NCBI RefSeq assembly: GCF_005938625.1
Contig: NZ_VCNJ01000094.1
Span: forward strand, 1 to 43,126
DNA: 43,126 nt
Direction: 5' to 3'
Source of the DNA: Pseudomonas fluorescens
Lineage (GTDB): Bacteria; Pseudomonadota; Gammaproteobacteria; Pseudomonadales; Pseudomonadaceae
Numbering within the stretch: the first letter of the stretch is position 1; each line of letters opens with the position of its first letter. Below are positions 39,781 through 43,126 of the stretch, one piece after another. Below the pieces are notes generated by a model, which saw only the letters and a program-made list of their open reading frames with translations, did not search any database and had not been told where the DNA came from. The position numbers and the translations under genes are program-made.

Positions 39781-42604
39781 TGAGGGCCTCCTTGATGCGC
39801 GTAGCAGTGATAGGCAGATCGCGAACACGTTTACCGATGGCGTGCGCCACGGCGTTACCGATGGCACCGACAATCGGGATCATCACCACTTCGGCGATGC
39901 CTTTGGACGGATCACTTGGCGACAGTGCCGGGAGAATCTCCGACGTCTGCTTCCACACGGCAACGTGGCGCGCCATCGGCAGACGGTAACGGTTGAAGTT
40001 CCAGTCACCCTCTCCCGGTCCACCTTCATACAGCGGCATTTCTTCCATCAAGGCGTGGCCGATGCCCATGGCGATACCGCCTTCGAGCTGGCCCTTGACC
40101 AATTCTTCGACCAATACGCGGCCGCACTCCACCCACGAATGGTGGTTGAGCACTTCGACTTCGGCAGACCCCTTGTTGACCTTCAGCTCGACCAGCGTGG
40201 CGACCGGGCTGTAGTAAGTCACAGCGGCGTTGTTGAGCTGGACAACCGGGTAATTGATGTTCTGGCGATCCAACAGGTGGAAACCAGACGTGGTCATCAA
40301 CGCTTTCTTCGCTTTCGGCGCGCCGTCACCGTATTTCACGGCGAGACCATCGAGCGGCAGACGCTCGCGCACACCGTCGATGCTGTATTCAGCTTCAGCC
40401 CAGCTCCAGCGGTTGAATGCGTGAACGGTGGCACCGGTCACCAGACCACGCTCGTGAGCGTGTTTGGCCAGCTCTTCGAAGCTCAGCGGCTGCATGCCGT
40501 TGGCGGTGAGTTTGCCGTCAACCCAGTGCGCATCTTCGCGACGTACAACGTAAGGGTTGGCTTGACCGCCGTAAGGACCCTGACGCCAGATTTCCATGGC
40601 CGCCGGCCACAAACCGTTGTTGAACAGCACGCGTGCCGCTTCACGGGTGGCGTGGCTGAAATAGTAGGCAGAGTTGGTCGCCGACGAAGCCGAAGCCAGT
40701 TTGCCAACCCAACGTGGGTTGCGCAGCAGGTTGTCCTGCTCGGCCTGGCTCATGATGTAAGGGTTGCCGCTGGTGATCAGCTGCATTTCCTTCCATTCGG
40801 TTTCGCCGGTCTTCACTTCGTGCGCCGGGCTGCCGAGGAAATCGGCCACCACCAGGGCTTGCGAGGTGGACATGCCGGTGCCGATTTCGATACCGATGTG
40901 GCGCAGAGTAATGCGACCGTCAGCGGTGAATTCGATGCTGGCCATCGGCGCTTCAGAACCGGTGCCGAAGTCTTTCTGGCAGATGGCAAAACCGACGCCG
41001 TACCAGTTGTCCGGGTCGGCGGCTTCGCGCTGTTTTTTGATCGCGTCGCGGTTTTTCCAGACTTCGTGTACCGAGGCCTTGTCGAGAATTTCATGCAGGC
41101 GCAAAGCACCGGCCGGGATCGCGCCCTGGGTATTTTTCATGCCCGAACGCAGGGCGTTCTTGCGGCGCAGGTCGATGGCATCGACACCGAGGCGATTGGC
41201 GATTTCGTCGACCATCATCTCGGTCGCCGCCATGCTTTGCAGGGTGCCGTAACCGCGCATCGAACCCGCCTCAACACCACGCGAGTGGTAAGCGGTGACT
41301 TGCAGGTCGTTCTGCGGCATGTAGTAGATCGACTGCGCCGCCGTGGCGCCAACTGCCGCTACGGACGGGCTGTAGTTGATGCGGCCACCACCGTCGACGC
41401 TCATTTCGGCGCGGAAAATCTTGAAGCTGTAGTCGTTCTTGTCCACGGCCAGTTGGTAGCGAATGTCGAACGGGTGACGCTTGATGCCGCTCTGGAACTG
41501 CTCGTAGCGGTCGTTGGCCAAACGCACTGGCACACCGGCGCCGTACAACGCGGCGAGGGCTGCGTAGTAGACGAAGATGTTGTGGTCTTTGGAACCGTAA
41601 CCCACGGTGTAACCCGGATGCATGTTGAGGTTGGCCAGGCCGAAGCGCGACGGCGAGATCATTTTTGCGGTCTCGGTCGCAGCTTCCAGTGGGCACTGGG
41701 TGGCTACCACGAAGTGCAGGGTCTTGGTTTTCGGGTCGTACCAGCCGTTGCCGTTATCCGGTTCCATGGCGGCCGGTTCGATCGACGGGGTTTTGTAGCG
41801 CTCGTCGAACACCAGCCAGTTGTCCGGCGGGGTATCGATCTCTTTCTTCATGCGGTCGGCGTAGAACAGGCCACGCTCGGTGAGGTTGCCGTGCAAGTTC
41901 GGCTGGGAATTCCATACCGGACGACGGTTCTTCAGCATCGGGAACAGGATCGAGTCCTTGAGGCTGGCGAATTCGTCTTCGTCGGCCGAGGTCGCGCCGC
42001 CGACGCGCACGTAGCGGAAGCTGCCGTAGGGGTCGCCTTCGTAGAACGGCACTTTGGCACCGTAACGAATCGCTTTGTCATTGAATTTGAGTTTGTTCTT
42101 CGCCTGACGGAAACGCTCGAAGTCGTTCCAGATCAGGATCGCCACCGGGTGACCGATGAACATCGGCACCTTGCCTTCCGGCAGCAGTGGATCCGGGGCG
42201 TGCTCTTCCGGGAAGACGATGCCGTCCTTGTCCAGATCCGCGGCGGTGACGATGCGGTCCGGCTGCAAATCGGCACCGAGCCACGACAGGTCGTAACCGG
42301 CGTAGATGCGGTCAGCCTTGATGGTTTTCAGCAACATGGCGTGGCCTTGCTGTTCAGGCCAGCCCGGCATGTCCTTGGAGCGGATGTCGCGGGCGAAGAC
42401 TTTGCTGCCGCAGACCTTGGAGAGTGCGTCGTTACGCTGACGCGCCTTGCCGTTGTTGCCGAGCCACTTCTCGGACGGCACGGTGACAGTGTTTTCCATC
42501 AAGGCAGCCAGCGCCTGACTGCTGAGCGGCGTGAGCGTGACGCTCACACCCGCCACCAGCCCGCCCTGGAGGAACGAGCGCCGGGATATTTCACGGTTGG
42601 ACAT
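39773..42604 (-). CDS. Molybdopterin-binding large subunit with Tat signal (IorB-like)
   Basis: 943 residues. A twin-arginine signal (SRRSFLQGG then a hydrophobic stretch) predicts folded export to the periplasm. The rest is of the xanthine dehydrogenase or isoquinoline 1-oxidoreductase type: GYGSKDHNIFVYYAALAALY, GSMRGYGTLQSMAATEMMVD, GIEIGTGMSTSQALVVADFL and VLNHHSWVECGRVLVEELVK then GGIAMGIGHALMEEMPLYEG. The substrate is unknown; aldehyde, nicotinate-like and N-heterocycle oxidation are all possible. First gene of the operon with the [2Fe-2S], cytochrome and XdhC genes. Confidence 0.93.
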   Translation of the reverse strand: MSNREISRRSFLQGGLVAGVSVTLTPLSSQALAALMENTVTVPSEKWLGNNGKARQRNDALSKVCGSKVFARDIRSKDMPGWPEQQGHAMLLKTIKADRIYAGYDLSWLGADLQPDRIVTAADLDKDGIVFPEEHAPDPLLPEGKVPMFIGHPVAILIWNDFERFRQAKNKLKFNDKAIRYGAKVPFYEGDPYGSFRYVRVGGATSADEDEFASLKDSILFPMLKNRRPVWNSQPNLHGNLTERGLFYADRMKKEIDTPPDNWLVFDERYKTPSIEPAAMEPDNGNGWYDPKTKTLHFVVATQCPLEAATETAKMISPSRFGLANLNMHPGYTVGYGSKDHNIFVYYAALAALYGAGVPVRLANDRYEQFQSGIKRHPFDIRYQLAVDKNDYSFKIFRAEMSVDGGGRINYSPSVAAVGATAAQSIYYMPQNDLQVTAYHSRGVEAGSMRGYGTLQSMAATEMMVDEIANRLGVDAIDLRRKNALRSGMKNTQGAIPAGALRLHEILDKASVHEVWKNRDAIKKQREAADPDNWYGVGFAICQKDFGTGSEAPMASIEFTADGRITLRHIGIEIGTGMSTSQALVVADFLGSPAHEVKTGETEWKEMQLITSGNPYIMSQAEQDNLLRNPRWVGKLASASSATNSAYYFSHATREAARVLFNNGLWPAAMEIWRQGPYGGQANPYVVRREDAHWVDGKLTANGMQPLSFEELAKHAHERGLVTGATVHAFNRWSWAEAEYSIDGVRERLPLDGLAVKYGDGAPKAKKALMTTSGFHLLDRQNINYPVVQLNNAAVTYYSPVATLVELKVNKGSAEVEVLNHHSWVECGRVLVEELVKGQLEGGIAMGIGHALMEEMPLYEGGPGEGDWNFNRYRLPMARHVAVWKQTSEILPALSPSDPSKGIAEVVMIPIVGAIGNAVAHAIGKRVRDLPITATRIKEALNG

Positions 42605-42616
42605 GGATCATCCTCT

Positions 42617-42636
42617 GGGCGGTTATGTGTCCGCCC
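42617..42636. promoter_or_regulatory. Hairpin in the leader of the molybdenum hydroxylase operon
   Basis: GGGCGG (42617-42622) and CCGCCC (42631-42636) pair around eight bases, next to the ribosome site of the large subunit gene. A regulatory role is only possible. No convincing promoter was found in the gap to 42850. Confidence 0.35.
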
Positions 42637-42849
42637 TTCTGGTTATCTACTGGGGAATCTCGAGTCTTGCAGAAGCCCTTCTTGGCTAAACAAAAGGGCG
42701 TGTTGACAGTTCAAAGCTGACCGAAAGGTTAACTTTAAAGGTTTCTGCGCTCGCAGCAAACAACCAGTTACAAAAATTTGACTAAAGAATCAAAAAATCA
42801 ATGCGACGTGGTAACGCATCTAGACCGCAGAGATAACTGGGCATGCCCA

Positions 42850-42939
42850 TGTGGGAGCGAGCTTGCTCGCGAAAGCGTTGTGCCAGCCGATGCAAATTTT
42901 GAATATGCCGACGCCTTCGCGAGCAAGCTCGCTCCCACA
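42850..42939. repeat. REP pair (inverted)
   Basis: TGTGGGAGCGAGCTTGCTCG then CGAAAGCG (42850-42877) faces CGCCTTCGCGAGCAAGCTCG then CTCCCACA (42912-42939). This is the common extragenic palindromic element of fluorescent pseudomonads, here as an inverted doublet of the kind mobilised by a REP-associated transposase. Confidence 0.9.
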
Positions 42940-43007
42940 GGGATTTGTGTAGGGCACAGGATGGAGGGGATAGAAGAAAAAAGCGGAAAAGCCAAATTTC
43001 GGACACA

Positions 43008-43037
43008 AAAAACCCCGGTCTTTCGACCAGGGTCTTT
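43008..43037 (-). terminator. Terminator near the right end
   Basis: ACCCCGGTC and GACCAGGGT pair with one mismatch around TTTC; a T-rich run (TTTTTTG) follows on the minus strand. It probably ends a leftward gene whose tail is at 43053. Confidence 0.75.
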
Positions 43038-43052
43038 GCTATCGATTCCGAA

Positions 43053-43124
43053 TCAACCAATGGCTGTTTTCGGTGCTTCAAGGCGTTCAGTGGTCCTTGG
43101 AGCAGATATGGCGCAGCGGACGGG
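43053..43124 (-). CDS. Possible tail of a leftward gene
   Basis: One minus-strand frame enters from the right edge and ends at 43053 (APRTTERLEAPKTAIG), 16 bases before the terminator. Another frame ends at 43087. With only 23 codons visible, neither can be confirmed. Confidence 0.3.
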   Translation of the reverse strand, partial: PVRCAISAPRTTERLEAPKTAIG

Positions 43125-43126
43125 AC

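Noticed and set aside
39842..42706. Rightward open frame of 954 codons opposite the molybdenum hydroxylase large subunit
   Set aside because: Same kind of shadow; runs past the operon start and has His/Val/Arg-rich nonsense composition.

Overview
The window is a stretch of a fluorescent Pseudomonas chromosome, most like the P. fluorescens group. The evidence is the thrS-infC-rpmI-rplT-pheS-pheT-ihfA translation cluster with pseudomonad-like proteins, GC-rich codon use, a 64-residue CsrA paralogue of the RsmE type, a PauB-like oxidase, and a REP pair of the type common in this group. Coding density is high. Long open frames opposite pheT and iorB are antisense shadows.

Layout. 1-7354: type II secretion genes in two divergent groups. 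gspG-K-L-M-D runs leftward, with gspD cut by the window edge. gspI, gspH and gspJ run rightward, with a short gspC-like gene inserted on the opposite strand. No gspE or gspF is visible. 7432-8893: a NADAR-domain gene, a YceK-like lipoprotein, a small membrane protein and two adjacent perfect palindromes. 8894-16346: tRNA-Pro(GGG), a MerR-type regulator, ihfA, pheT, pheS, rplT, rpmI, infC (AUU start) and thrS, all leftward. 16718-18733: small genes, including an exported protein, a cold-shock protein and an I78-family inhibitor lipoprotein. 18767-25733: a ribose operon, rbsB-A-C-R-K-D, ending in an exported nucleoside hydrolase, with a strong promoter and a LacI-type operator. 25935-30850: a coiled-coil protein, periplasmic asparaginase with an Anr-like site, a LexA-box-controlled DUF1654 gene followed by endonuclease I, a siderophore-interacting flavoprotein, a SPOR lipoprotein and an rsmE-like csrA gene. 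31060-31515: a DUF2214 membrane protein.

31.6-35.45 kb is the accessory part. It is a decayed integrated element ending at tRNA-Val(GAC). It holds the C-terminal remnant of a tyrosine integrase, three tandem 11-bp repeats beside it, an amber-interrupted phage-like pseudogene, other gene fragments, a diverged repeated coding fragment, and four small leftward genes of unknown or weakly known function. If there is an undescribed system here, the pair at 33445-34224 is the best candidate, but the sequence alone does not show a function.

35705-42604: a PauB-like oxidase, then a leftward operon of molybdenum hydroxylase large subunit, [2Fe-2S] subunit, three-haem cytochrome c and XdhC. This predicts a periplasmic or membrane-linked oxidoreductase that passes electrons to the respiratory chain. 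The right end holds a REP pair, a terminator and perhaps the tail of another leftward gene.

How genes work together. The periplasmic nucleoside hydrolase can release ribose from nucleosides, RbsBAC imports it, RbsD and RbsK prepare and phosphorylate it, and RbsR represses the set. The LexA site couples DUF1654 and probably endA to DNA damage. All function calls rest on reading the sequence and on recalled family features; no database search was run.
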